Part shown: piece by piece, positions 51,434 through 59,453 of the stretch
Layout of the letters: each line of letters opens with the position of its first letter
Numbering within the stretch: the stretch's first letter is position 1
NCBI GenBank assembly: GCA_913776615.1
Contig: CAJYPK010000047.1
Coordinates: forward strand, 144,973 to 208,972
Reading direction: 5' to 3'
DNA length: 64,000 bases
From: an uncultured Hymenobacter sp.
GTDB taxonomy: Bacteria > Bacteroidota > Bacteroidia > Cytophagales > Hymenobacteraceae
The notes under the pieces: generated by a model
Seen by the model: only the letters and a program-made list of their open reading frames with translations
Databases searched by the model: none
What the model was told of the DNA's origin: nothing
Program-made: the position numbers and the translations under genes

Positions 51434-52612
51434 ATGGACGCTGTAGTGTTCGATAAGCTATATACAGTTGCAACTGATAAGGCGCTTGCAGAAAGTGGTG
51501 GTGGACACAATGCAAAAGGGATAGAGTTTCAAAAGTATTGGGCAATTACGCGCTTAATAGAACTTACACAGTCAGGGGAGAATGATTTTCTATTCCTCTT
51601 TGAAGCAATACAAGACGTAGCAGTTTTAAACTCTACTACTAGTCCTACAAAAATTGATGTATATCAAGTAAAGAAGAAAGATAGAGGTGAGTGGACTTGG
51701 AGCGAATTGATTACCCTGCCTCAACCTGACGACCCTGGCAAACCTAAAAAGATAGTTGCTAAGCCAAAAGTAGGAGTAACTGCTAAAGTGAAAGTACCTG
51801 CGGAGATTAAAAATAGTCCGATTGGTAAGTTGTATGCAAGTATGCATGCTCTCAAAGGACTGAAGAGTTCAGCTAGATTTATTTCAAACGCTGGCTGTAA
51901 TTTGACTTTAGCAAATGGTAGCAACGCAGCTACCTCGTTGCCGACAAAGCTTTCTGAGCTTCCGGCTCACCAAGTTAGTTTTTTGCTAAAAGAATTGGAA
52001 ATTTTTCATCAAAATGGTGAACCGGTGCCTGACTTGTCTCGTCTGTATGTAGAGCGTGTAGCACTGTCACCAGATTCACCGAAAACGCAAGTTATTGGGT
52101 TGGTCCATAGCTTTTTAAGCTCTCGTAGTAAAAGGCATGCGGGACAAGCTGAATCTTTTGTTGATGCTCTGCTCATCCGAATAGGTCCGCTGGGGGCCAA
52201 GACAGATACATGCAAATCATTTGATGAAATACGGGTGCAACATGGATATAGTAAAGAGGAATTTGATGAGGCTTTAGGTGCATTGGAGGAGTTACCAGAT
52301 ATCGTAGATATCCTTAATACTTGGTTAGCTACTCTTGCTACAGAGGGAATGGGTGTATTAGATACGACTGGAATTAGAATTGCCGCTGCGTCTATTTATA
52401 AACGTCAGCTCATGGGTACCAAATCAAAACAAGACGCTGAAGCTATTCGTCACTGTGACATTTGGCTTGCTAATAAGAATGTGCCTAATAAACTTATGAA
52501 TTTTTTTGAAGAAGGTTATAATCAATTGAAAGATAATATAGCACTTAAAAAAACCGAAGTACTAGCTCATTTTGCATTGAGGGCCATTGAAAAATGTATA
52601 GCTCAAATCTAA
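51434..52612 (+). CDS. DUF4297/Cap4-like nuclease, putative defence effector
   Basis: This encodes 392 residues from ATG 51434 (a TTG at 51419 precedes it). The first ~110 residues match the DUF4297/Cap4-type PD-(D/E)xK fold: GGHNAKGIEFQKYWAITRLI, FLFEAIQDVAVL (acidic residues) and KIDVYQVKKKDRGEWTW (Q-x-K). Such domains act as dsDNA endonuclease effectors. The C-terminal half is helical and AT-rich, perhaps a middle component linking nuclease to the ATPase. The next gene starts 33 bases on. It occupies the place behind the repressor remnant. Confidence 0.75.
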   Translation: MDAVVFDKLYTVATDKALAESGGGHNAKGIEFQKYWAITRLIELTQSGENDFLFLFEAIQDVAVLNSTTSPTKIDVYQVKKKDRGEWTWSELITLPQPDDPGKPKKIVAKPKVGVTAKVKVPAEIKNSPIGKLYASMHALKGLKSSARFISNAGCNLTLANGSNAATSLPTKLSELPAHQVSFLLKELEIFHQNGEPVPDLSRLYVERVALSPDSPKTQVIGLVHSFLSSRSKRHAGQAESFVDALLIRIGPLGAKTDTCKSFDEIRVQHGYSKEEFDEALGALEELPDIVDILNTWLATLATEGMGVLDTTGIRIAAASIYKRQLMGTKSKQDAEAIRHCDIWLANKNVPNKLMNFFEEGYNQLKDNIALKKTEVLAHFALRAIEKCIAQI

Positions 52613-52645
52613 GAAAACTCGTTAGAAGTTTAAGAACTAAATCGT

Positions 52646-54364
52646 ATGAAAAGCTTCCTATTCGAGAGTATTTACCTTCTTTCCGACAAGGAGAAAAAAG
52701 CACGGACAATAAAATTTCATCCAGAAAAAAATCTGTTGCGCGGGAGGAATCACACGGGTAAGTCTAGTCTGATTAAAAACTTATTTATTACTTTAGGGGC
52801 TAAGCCTAAAGGTAAATTAGATAAGTGGGATGAAGATGCAATATCCATTGTTGTATTTAGTATTAATGGTGAGCAATATAAAGTTGTTCATCAGATAGGA
52901 AATCGTGCCTTATTTAGTAAGGATAACGAGCTTATTGTAGCATCTGGAAATTTCAGAGAATGGTCAGATGCCTTCGCCGAAGTTGTAGGATTCAACTTGG
53001 TGTTAAATAATAAAAATTCTGGCTCAGCCCTTGCTGACCCTAAATGTTTTTTCTTGCCCTTCTATATTAATCAAGATGGTAGCTGGCAAGCTAATTGGGA
53101 TACCTTTTCCGGATTACAACAGTATAAGTCTCCTTCAGCAGCTATACTAGATTATTTCACAGGCATTAAGCCGCCGAAGTACTATGAGGTAAATTCTAGT
53201 AAGTCTCTATTGCAAAAAACATTAGATGACCTGCATCAAGAACAGAATTTATTGAAGCGCACGAGAATGCGTTTCGATGAAAAAATGACACTTTCAGGGC
53301 CAAAAGTGCAGTCAGGTAGTTTTGAAATGGAAATTGCTATGCTTACAAGCGAAGTAAATGCTATAAATAAAAAGCAAGAGCTGTTGCGTGAGAGTGCGGT
53401 GAGGGAGCAAGAAATTCTGCATAATATATCAGTGCAGATTAATCTTGCTAATGACACATTAGCTGTGTATGATAAGGATGTAAATTATTTAAAGAGGTCC
53501 GAAGCCCATACTCAGCTTGAATGCCCAACGTGCGGTGTTATTCACGAGAAGTCTTTTTTAGAGGTTCTAACGTATGCAGATGATGCCCGTAGTTTGCGCA
53601 AACTTGTTATCGAATTGAACGAAGATGCGGAAAAGGTTAATTCCAGTTATGCAAAAATTCAGCAAGAGCTTCTTGAATTAGAAAAAGATTACAGCAAAGT
53701 AGCTGCTATATTAGATAGTCGCAAAGGCGATTTGAAATTTAGTGATGTTGTAGCTAGCTTAGGAGCAGAAAATGCATTCAAAGTCTTTGAAGAAGAGAGC
53801 TTATCTCTTAATCAGGCAATAGATGCTCAAGCAGGTGAAATACAAAGGCTTAATGAGGAGTTAAAAGCGTTGACAGATATTAGTAGGTCTAAATCTATTT
53901 TAAGTAGCTTTAGAAATGCTTATCGTTCAGCACTTATAGACCTCAATTTGCCAGTAATTGATACGTCTAAACTAAAGTTGACTAGCAGGCCAGATATATC
54001 AGGTAGTGGTGGTCCTCGCTCTATATTAGCATACTACGCTGCATTGTGGAGCGTTTGCAGTGGAACATATGCTAATTTTTCGGTTCCTCTAGTAATTGAT
54101 TCACCTAATCAACAGGGACAGGATGATATCAATATGCCTGTTATACTCAAATTTATTTCTCAAAATCTTCCTAAAAACTCTCAAGTTATCTTAGGGTCAG
54201 AAGTTGATACAGAGCAAGAGTTCGATAAAAAGATGGTTTTTGAAAATAAGTATAGTATGTTGCTGAATGAGGAGTATGATAAAGTCAAATCTGTTGTAGC
54301 CCCTTTAGTAGATAGAATGTTTGTCCAGCTACAAACTAATAAGTATGCTGTAGATGAGAGCTAG
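52646..54364 (+). CDS. Rad50/SMC-like ATPase of a putative two-gene defence system
   Basis: This encodes 572 residues. Walker A GRNHTGKS (33-40) is near the N-terminus. A zinc-hook-like CPTC (Cys293, Cys296) interrupts a coiled coil. The ABC signature SGSGGPRSILAYYAAL and Walker B-like VIDSPNQQGQD (near 485; Asp present, catalytic Glu replaced by Ser) are C-terminal. This is an SMC/ABC-type sensor ATPase as in Lamassu or ABC-3C systems. A separate middle component is absent; the family is best called Lamassu/ABC-3C-like, not proven. Confidence 0.78.
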   Translation: MKSFLFESIYLLSDKEKKARTIKFHPEKNLLRGRNHTGKSSLIKNLFITLGAKPKGKLDKWDEDAISIVVFSINGEQYKVVHQIGNRALFSKDNELIVASGNFREWSDAFAEVVGFNLVLNNKNSGSALADPKCFFLPFYINQDGSWQANWDTFSGLQQYKSPSAAILDYFTGIKPPKYYEVNSSKSLLQKTLDDLHQEQNLLKRTRMRFDEKMTLSGPKVQSGSFEMEIAMLTSEVNAINKKQELLRESAVREQEILHNISVQINLANDTLAVYDKDVNYLKRSEAHTQLECPTCGVIHEKSFLEVLTYADDARSLRKLVIELNEDAEKVNSSYAKIQQELLELEKDYSKVAAILDSRKGDLKFSDVVASLGAENAFKVFEEESLSLNQAIDAQAGEIQRLNEELKALTDISRSKSILSSFRNAYRSALIDLNLPVIDTSKLKLTSRPDISGSGGPRSILAYYAALWSVCSGTYANFSVPLVIDSPNQQGQDDINMPVILKFISQNLPKNSQVILGSEVDTEQEFDKKMVFENKYSMLLNEEYDKVKSVVAPLVDRMFVQLQTNKYAVDES

Positions 54365-54376
54365 AAATTTTTTATT

Positions 54377-54392
54377 TACAAAATATTTTGTA
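54377..54392. promoter_or_regulatory. 16-bp palindrome after the ATPase gene
   Basis: TACAAAATATTTTGTA is a perfect palindrome 12 bases past the ATPase stop. It may be a weak terminator or a regulator site. The rest of 54393-54526 holds no convincing gene. Confidence 0.4.
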
Positions 54393-54526
54393 TATTAATT
54401 AATGGCATATATATTGAAGGTGTATATGCAGAAAGCTTCGTCCACTATCGGGGTCTTTTGCATCTCCTCCACAAATATGCTCCTAAGGTTAGTTTTCCTG
54501 CTCGCCTTCACCTTCTCATTCTTCGC

Positions 54527-54611
54527 TCAGATACGAGTACCTAGCTGTGACCGGGGTTTCAGCGGCTTGCGCGCCGGGGATGGCCGCAGTAGCTAGCTAG
54601 GAGCTGGGTGT
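54527..54611 (+). repeat. Dispersed repeat (copy B)
   Basis: It matches the first ~85 bases of copy A (44143-44225) and D (60098-60180), with CAGAT, CGAGTACCTAGC, GTTTCAGCGG and TGGCCGCAGTAGCTAG. A one-base loss shifts the frame relative to A and D. The GTATAC array is absent. Confidence 0.65.
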
Positions 54612-55245
54612 CAAGTGCCGATGGGAGCCGTGGTGGCCTGGCGGGGCTTACCCCCGCATCTGGGCCACTGGCACCGGGTGTATGTGCGCTTTGCCCGTTG
54701 GCGCGAGGCCGGCGTCTGGGAACGGGTCGCCCACAACCGCCGCCTCCCGCACGCCCGGCAGCGGCAGCTGCAACTTGATTCGACCAGTATCCGCGTCCAC
54801 CAGCACGCGGCGGGCGCGGCGAAAAAAAAGGGGAACAAGCCATTGGCCGCAGCCGGGGTGGGCGCACCACCAAGCTCCACCTAAGTTGCGACGGGGCGGG
54901 TAATGTGCTCAACTGGCGGCTGACGGCGAGCCAGGTGGGAGATTGCCCGCAGGCCGGCTACTTGCTGGCCCCGGCCTGTGAGGTGGTGGCCGACGCGGCC
55001 TACGATAGCGACGGGCTGCGGGGCTGGCTGGCCGCTGAAGGGGCCCTGGCGGTTATTCCGCCTACCCCGCGCCGCAAGCACCTACCCCATGTTGACCCGT
55101 TGGCGTATGTTAAACGGCATCACATTGAGCAGACCTTCAACAAGGTCAAGCAACATCGGCGATTGGCCACGCGCTACGACAAACTGGCTGCTTCTTTCGA
55201 GGCCTTTGTTTGTGCCCGCATCATCAATCATGCTTTACCTTAAGT
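54612..55245 (+). pseudogene. IS5-family transposase, N-terminally truncated
   Basis: Frame 1 encodes WRGLPPHLGHWHRVYVRFAR, ... LDSTSIRVHQHAAGAAKKKG; the -1 frame continues EQAIGRSRGGRTTKLHLSCD ... ADAAYDSD ... RHHIEQTFNKVKQHRRLATR. DDE residues are in DSTSI, ADAAYDSD and IEQTF. A canonical slippery A AAA AAG at about 54823-54830 joins the frames, so the shift is programmed. Roughly 65 N-terminal residues are missing at the repeat boundary. IS427-type group. Confidence 0.8.
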
Positions 55246-55248
55246 GAG

Positions 55249-55456
55249 AACACCCCCTAGCCAAGATTGCAGTGCCTGCGGACACAGGAATAAGGCGCTA
55301 ACATTGGCTGTACGTGAATGGGTATGCCCCGAACGCGGGACATGCCACGACAGAGATGTGAATGCGGCCCGCAACATTGAAAAGGCGGTAGGTTACACCG
55401 TGTCAGCCTGTGAGATATACGCACCCAATCGGGTGGTCGCACAGGAATATTTATAA
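55249..55456 (+). pseudogene. TnpB (IS605 OrfB) C-terminal fragment
   Basis: It reads PSQDCSACGHRNKALTLAVR, CPERGTCHDRDVNAARNIEK. The C-x2-C ... C-x2-[C] zinc ribbon has its last Cys replaced (CPERG instead of CPECG), and the DRDVNAA nuclease motif remains. The guide-RNA-binding and most catalytic parts are gone. It abuts the IS5 fragment. Confidence 0.8.
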
Positions 55457-55567
55457 AAGCATTAATATAGCTAATTATTCCCTGATTTCATCGTTCTGGA
55501 GGCAACTGGTGAAGCGGTAGATACTTGCCCATCGTGCGCCTTGCGGCCCTTAACCCTATCGGCTCAG

Positions 55568-56383
55568 CTACTGGCCCAGGTACACGAACTGGTTTACGCC
55601 CAGGTAGGCATCCTCGACGGGCAGGGCCGTGCCGGAGCCGCCCAGCGCCACGTTCACGGTGTGGCTGTGACTGCCGCCGGCAGAGCTGGTAACAACATTG
55701 CTGTTGACGGAGAAGGCCGTGCTGGTATTTACGACGTTGTTCCGATACCTGCCGTTGTTCACGTCATTAGGCATCACATTATCGGTCGTGGTATGGGTAT
55801 GATTGCCATCATAAGAGGTATTCCCACGTAATAAAACGTTGGGCAGGTTGCCCTGACTGATGAACGTTGCGTTGGTGCCACCCGTGGCGAGTAGATTGCC
55901 GCTGGTTTGCTTGAGCACCTTGCCGGTGGCATCGGGTAGGTTGGTGGTCATACCCAGGGCCTGGGCACGGCTCTGCTGGGTGGCCGTGAGGGTAGAGGTG
56001 AGGCGGCCGTCGAGCTTCACCCAGCCGGCGTGGTCGGCGGTTTGCAAGCCCTGCTTGACGTCGCCGTAGGTAGCCGTGGCGGCCGCCGTAGTGGTAGTGG
56101 CTACCTGCTGCCACTGGCTACCGCTGTAGTAGTAAAAGCCCGGCGTGCCCCCAGTCTGGTAGGCCATCAGGCCGGCGGCCGGGTTGGCAATGACCGTCAC
56201 ATCAGCCACGCGCGGCAGCAGCACGCCTTTGGTGCTGCTCACGATGTCGAGCACGGCTGAGGCATCCGGGGTGCCCGCTTCGCCAATGCGCACGCCACCA
56301 GTCTGGGCATGAGTTACTAGTGTGCCCAATAGCAGCGCTGGCAGTAGCAAGTGGCGTGAGGAGAAACGAGCAGAAATAAGCAT
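55568..56383 (-). CDS. Secreted protein with tail-collar-like C-terminus
   Basis: This encodes 271 residues from ATG 56383 (MLISARFSSRHLLLPALLLG), a signal peptide ending THAQ. The middle has GVLLPRVADVTVIANPAAGL, typical of secreted Bacteroidota phage-tail-like proteins. The C-terminus (GNHTHTTTDN; GGSHSHTVNVALGGSGTALP; EDAYLGVNQFVYLGQ) is a collar-domain pattern. It is surface or secreted rather than virion by its signal. It lies within the decayed element. Confidence 0.75.
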   Translation of the reverse strand: MLISARFSSRHLLLPALLLGTLVTHAQTGGVRIGEAGTPDASAVLDIVSSTKGVLLPRVADVTVIANPAAGLMAYQTGGTPGFYYYSGSQWQQVATTTTAAATATYGDVKQGLQTADHAGWVKLDGRLTSTLTATQQSRAQALGMTTNLPDATGKVLKQTSGNLLATGGTNATFISQGNLPNVLLRGNTSYDGNHTHTTTDNVMPNDVNNGRYRNNVVNTSTAFSVNSNVVTSSAGGSHSHTVNVALGGSGTALPVEDAYLGVNQFVYLGQ

Positions 56384-56509
56384 GTAATGGACCGAAATAG
56401 GGTACTGCAAAGCTCGGCCGTATCCCCACACGGCGGTATAGCATATTGATGTGGTTTTTATTCGCTCGCTATTCGTTACCCTTCGCGCAACCAGTCAGCA
56501 TGAGCTAGC

Positions 56510-56686
56510 TTAATTTCTTCCCTGTTTCCGCAGCTCCGGGTGGTGGCTGATGAAGTGGTAGAGGCTGCCCGGCGTGCGGCCCAACGTAGCCGCCAGATCG
56601 GAGGCGGACTAGTCGCGGTAGTGGTGCAGCAGGTAGAGGTAGTCGGCGCGGCGGTATGGTTTGCGGGTCAAATTGTTAGTAGGCAT
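56510..56686 (-). pseudogene. Copy of the 58-residue HTH gene with an internal stop
   Basis: It is collinear with 29652-29828, same length. Codon 26, CAG in the intact gene, is TAG here (56609-56611). The protein would end after HHYRD. Confidence 0.88.
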
Positions 56687-56720
56687 AGGGGCTTGCAGAG
56701 TAAGGGTAGTTTATTGGAGT

Positions 56721-56942
56721 TTAATGGGACTTGCTCTGCGTCAAGAAGTAGCTGGTGTCGGTCGGGCGGTGTCCGTGCTTGCGGGCCACGGCGCAGAACT
56801 CGATGGCGCAAGCTTCTGAGCAGGCCCAGGCCACGAAGCGGATGCCGCGGCCGTCGGTGGGCTCGACCACGCCGTAGCCTGCCTTGCGGTGGGGCGGTGC
56901 GGGCTGGGGTTGGGCAGTACTGTCGGGTATATTCGTGGCTAT
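56721..56942 (-). pseudogene. Copy of the 73-residue early gene without its ATG
   Basis: It encodes the same protein as 29863-30084 with a few substitutions (HRKAGYGVVEPTDGRGIRFV, FCAVARKHGHRPTDTSYF), but the start codon is ATA. The change is next to the ATG of the inserted gene at 56941. Confidence 0.85.
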
Positions 56943-57261
56943 GAAAAAACTTGTATTCTTAGGGGCGTGCTTAATGGCATTGGCTTCTTCTCCGGTGAAA
57001 GCGCAAACGGGCGGGGCAGAGATAGTAACAGTGAGAATAATTGATGGTAATCCCAGAGACTTGCGCATTATCGTGAGTTATGGCGAGGAGAAATCAGAAG
57101 TTTTTGTCGTAGAGTCAAAGGCTAATCGGGAGGGGCAAATTGCCTTAAATGAAGCTTATCAGAAAGTTTTTCAGAAGCTTTATCGAGATGGGTACACCTT
57201 AAAAAGCGCTTATAGCATAGGGCCTTTTGTGCCTGGCTTTATATTCGTCAAAGGCTTGTAG
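56941..57261 (+). CDS. Small secreted protein inserted between prophage homologues
   Basis: This encodes 106 residues with a signal peptide (MKKLVFLGACLMALASSPVKAQ). The mature part is VTVRIIDGNPRDLRIIVSYG followed by a helix. No family recognised. In the intact prophage the two flanking homologues are adjacent, so this gene looks like an insertion in the decayed copy, AT-richer than its flanks. Confidence 0.65.
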   Translation: MKKLVFLGACLMALASSPVKAQTGGAEIVTVRIIDGNPRDLRIIVSYGEEKSEVFVVESKANREGQIALNEAYQKVFQKLYRDGYTLKSAYSIGPFVPGFIFVKGL

Positions 57262-57271
57262 CAACTAGATG

Positions 57272-57683
57272 CTAGTAGTGCAATGCCTCGCCGGGTTGGG
57301 GCTCCACGTTTCGCACGGCACACAGGCAGTCGAGTAGTGCCTGGTAGGGCGCGGGCTGATCAAGTGGTAGCTGCGGGAAGTGCTTGGTGATTTCCGCACA
57401 CAGGGCCAGCGCCCTGTTGAAGCGCGACACCAACTCACTGCTGCGGATGTCCTCGTTCATCTCGTCTTCCAAGTGGTCGGCCAGGGTCATGGGCGTCTGG
57501 CTGCCATCCTCGGCCACGCGGGTGAAGGTGACCTCCTGCTTGGTGAACGAGCTGACCATTTTGCGGAAGGAGAACTCGCTCTGCTGCTCCACCATCGTGG
57601 TGTAGGGGTAGAAGTCGGCGGGGCCGCTGGTGCCCAGGTGCTCGCCGCGGCTGTCGCTGCCGAAGTGCAGGCCCAGGTCCGCA
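57272..57683 (-). pseudogene. C-terminal part of the 290-residue early gene
   Basis: It matches about 140 C-terminal residues of 30086-30958 (MVEQQSEFSFRKMVSSFTKQ; FNRALALCAEITKHFPQLPL). Homology ends abruptly at 57683 in HADLGLHF, where AT-richer sequence begins. Confidence 0.88.
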
Positions 57684-58083
57684 TGAAATAGAAAAATTCT
57701 ATAATCGCTTTGAGGCTACTCAAGCAAGCTCAGTTGCTGAGATACAAGGTCTTGTTCAGCTAATGGCCCAAGAGATGGGAGCAGAAGAACGCTTTTTCCG
57801 TCGTGAGGATAGGTCGCATGCCTTGCCTAGTAATAATTATCATAGGCCAACACTGCGGCTATATTGTATTCGTTGCTGCCATAAGGTAGTCTTGCTGGGT
57901 AATGGAGGAGTTAAAAGTTCGCAGAAAACTAAAAACAGCCCCGATTGTCTACCTCATTTTTTGGTAGTTAATGCCATTGCTACCGAGTTTGAGCGTATAG
58001 AGCAAAACTGTTGCGATTTGCTATACTGGCAGATGCCATTAGAACTTGAAATCCTGGTTCCAGGCTACCAACCAATAATTTAG
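57684..58083 (+). pseudogene. Truncated RelE/HigB-like toxin
   Basis: Open from the junction at 57684 with no ATG until 57763 (MAQEMGAEERFF). It contains FFRREDRSHALPSNNYHRPT, RLYCIRCCHKVVLLGNGGVK and FERIEQN, the Gp49/HigB-type toxin pattern. About 30-60 N-terminal residues seem lost at the recombination joint. Confidence 0.6.
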
Positions 58084-58089
58084 GAAGCA

Positions 58090-58400
58090 ATGAAACAGAG
58101 GGAATTTCGGACTGCTCTTCCTCAGAATAGCTGTACCATACGATTCGTTTCAAAGTCAGCGGGAATTAGTAAAGAAATTCTTGATGCCTTGAAGCGGAAA
58201 AACATGACTCAACGAGAGCTTGCGGAAAAGTTAGGATGTTCTGAAACGCTTGTAAGTCGTTGGCTAGGGGACTTCAGAATTTCACGCTGCGTACATTGAC
58301 TCAAATTGAGGAAGTCTTAGAACAAGATTTGATATTGACACCTGCAAAAGCTGCGGACCAGTACAAACACAACGTTGAGGCAGTAGGAATGAGCAAGTGA
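58090..58400 (+). pseudogene. XRE-type antitoxin with a frameshift
   Basis: The first 60 codons give an HTH (EILDALKRKNMTQRELAEKL; SETLVSRWLG) and then run out of frame to a stop at 58299. Adding one G to the run at 58267-58270 would restore WLGGLQNFTLRTLTQIEEVL then EQDLILTPAK to a stop at 58398-58400. This is the HigA/XRE pattern behind the toxin, as in type II toxin-antitoxin pairs. Confidence 0.65.
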
Positions 58401-58490
58401 ATGATGATAACTCGGAAGTTCTAGAAATAGAAGCACATGCTTCAGCAGAGTTTGTCTTGTTCTTTCTAAATCTAAAAAAAGGATTTTGAA

Positions 58491-58697
58491 ATGGAAATGC
58501 TTCCTGAAGAACTCAAGCACGTTGCGGTGAGTGTCTCGTTTTATACTTTCAGGGGTATATTATATACACGGTTCACAGGTACTATACTTGATTCAATCAT
58601 ATTACCGATAACATCGTCAAAAGATATATTGCGCCTAGCTAAGAATACGGAGGCCGATATTGAAGGTGTTGATACGGAGAATGCTAAGGCGGAATAA
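58491..58697 (+). CDS. Small hypothetical protein
   Basis: This encodes 68 residues (MEMLPEELKHVAVSVSFYTF, 'DIEGVDTENAKAE'). Continues the AT-rich stretch behind the antitoxin. Whether it is real is uncertain. Confidence 0.4.
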   Translation: MEMLPEELKHVAVSVSFYTFRGILYTRFTGTILDSIILPITSSKDILRLAKNTEADIEGVDTENAKAE

Positions 58698-58770
58698 TTA
58701 TTTGCATAATAGTTAATTAATAGAAATGCCTTGCATCAACGGGGCTTTTTCTACGTCTATCTCGCCCTCA

Positions 58771-58821
58771 CCCGGCACAAGTACCTAGCCGTGGCCGGGG
58801 TTTCGCCGGGCCTGCGCGCCA
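58771..58821 (+). repeat. Dispersed repeat (copy C, short)
   Basis: It matches the start of copy A/D: CACAAGTACCTAGCCGTGGC, CGGGGTTTCGCCGGGCCTG and CGCGCC. The remainder is replaced by the inverted repeat that follows. Confidence 0.6.
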
Positions 58822-58884
58822 GAGGTAGCAGCATTGGCAGGTGGGCGCTGGCTCCCAGCGCCCACCTGCCAATGCTGCTACCTC
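58822..58884. repeat. Perfect 30-bp inverted repeat
   Basis: The arms 58822-58851 and 58855-58884 are fully complementary (starting GAGGTAGCAGCATTGGCAGG and ending TGCTGCTACCTC) with only 3 bases of loop. It directly follows repeat copy C. Confidence 0.9.
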
Positions 58885-58900
58885 CAGTCCTCAACGAAAA

Positions 58901-58925
58901 CGCCCCGACCTAGCTGGCCGGGGCG
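58901..58925. terminator. Terminator-like hairpin
   Basis: The stem CGCCCCG / CGGGGCG encloses 11 bases. It lies between the repeats and the leftward gene ending at 58952, so it probably ends that transcript. No T-run is present. Confidence 0.5.
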
Positions 58926-58951
58926 TAAAGCGCACCTGAGCGAATGAGCTA

Positions 58952-59254
58952 CTAGCGACCCCGCATCCGCTCGCGGTGAATCTGCCGGCTGTCCTGGTTC
59001 AACTCCTGTTGCATCTGCCCGCGCTGGCCGGGCGTGAGCCGGCCGCCATCGGCGCGACGTTCAGCCCGTTCCTGCTGCTTGAGCCCGCGCTCCTCGCCCC
59101 GCAGCTGGCGGGCCTGGCGCCGGTTTAATTCCCCGTCGGCGCGGCCGGCGGCGATGCGGTCTCGCTGATTATCGATGCGCTGGTTGATGGTTTGGGCATG
59201 GGCGGCGACCGTAAGCAGCAGCCCGGTGGTCAGGAGCAACAACGACTTTTTCAT
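58952..59254 (-). CDS. Small periplasmic protein, Arg/Gln-rich
   Basis: This encodes 100 residues from ATG 59254: a signal peptide (MKKSLLLLTTGLLLTVAAHA) and a charged helical body with repeated IDNQRDRIAAGRADGELNRR. Such short proteins are common in Hymenobacter-like genomes. Function unknown. Confidence 0.75.
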   Translation of the reverse strand: MKKSLLLLTTGLLLTVAAHAQTINQRIDNQRDRIAAGRADGELNRRQARQLRGEERGLKQQERAERRADGGRLTPGQRGQMQQELNQDSRQIHRERMRGR

Positions 59255-59345
59255 GACGAACAACGTGGTAAGTGGGGTGAGGGACTATACGATGTCAGAT
59301 AAGATACGCTCCGCTAGGTTTAATGCTGGCTTATGTGGTAGGCCA

Positions 59346-59375
59346 CAAAAAGCCCCGCTCCCCACGGGGCTTTTT
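59346..59375 (+). terminator. Terminator hairpin
   Basis: AAAAAGCCCCG with a short loop and CGGGGCTTTTT. It faces rightward, with no clear gene before it, so it may insulate the next transcript. Confidence 0.7.
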
Positions 59376-59425
59376 CCATACCAACGCCCCGCTAGGCCGT
59401 GCAACGATTCTGGCCAGCCGGCCGT

Positions 59426-59433
59426 TATCTTTG
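59426..59433 (+). promoter_or_regulatory. -7 promoter box for 59454-60057
   Basis: TATCTTTG matches TAnnTTTG, 20 bases before the ATG at 59454. Confidence 0.65.
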
Positions 59434-59453
59434 CCTACCTGGTTTTATCTGTC

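Larger units (their letters stand above)
49288..57683. mobile_element. Decayed sibling prophage with cargo, in tandem
   Basis: Fragments matching intact-prophage genes are scattered here: integrase arm sites (49303), tail-collar 3' end (49331-49437), T9SS gene 3' end (51009-51190), repressor C-terminus (51318-51389), and three early genes (56510-57683) in the same order as 29652-30958. Head and tail genes are gone. AT-rich cargo and IS fragments occupy the rest. I saw no third att copy, so the right end is uncertain and could reach 58.4 kb. Confidence 0.7.

Noticed and set aside
54402..54596. 64-codon plus-strand frame after the ATPase
   Set aside because: It is made of the repeat copy B and AT-rich spacer, with no supported start.
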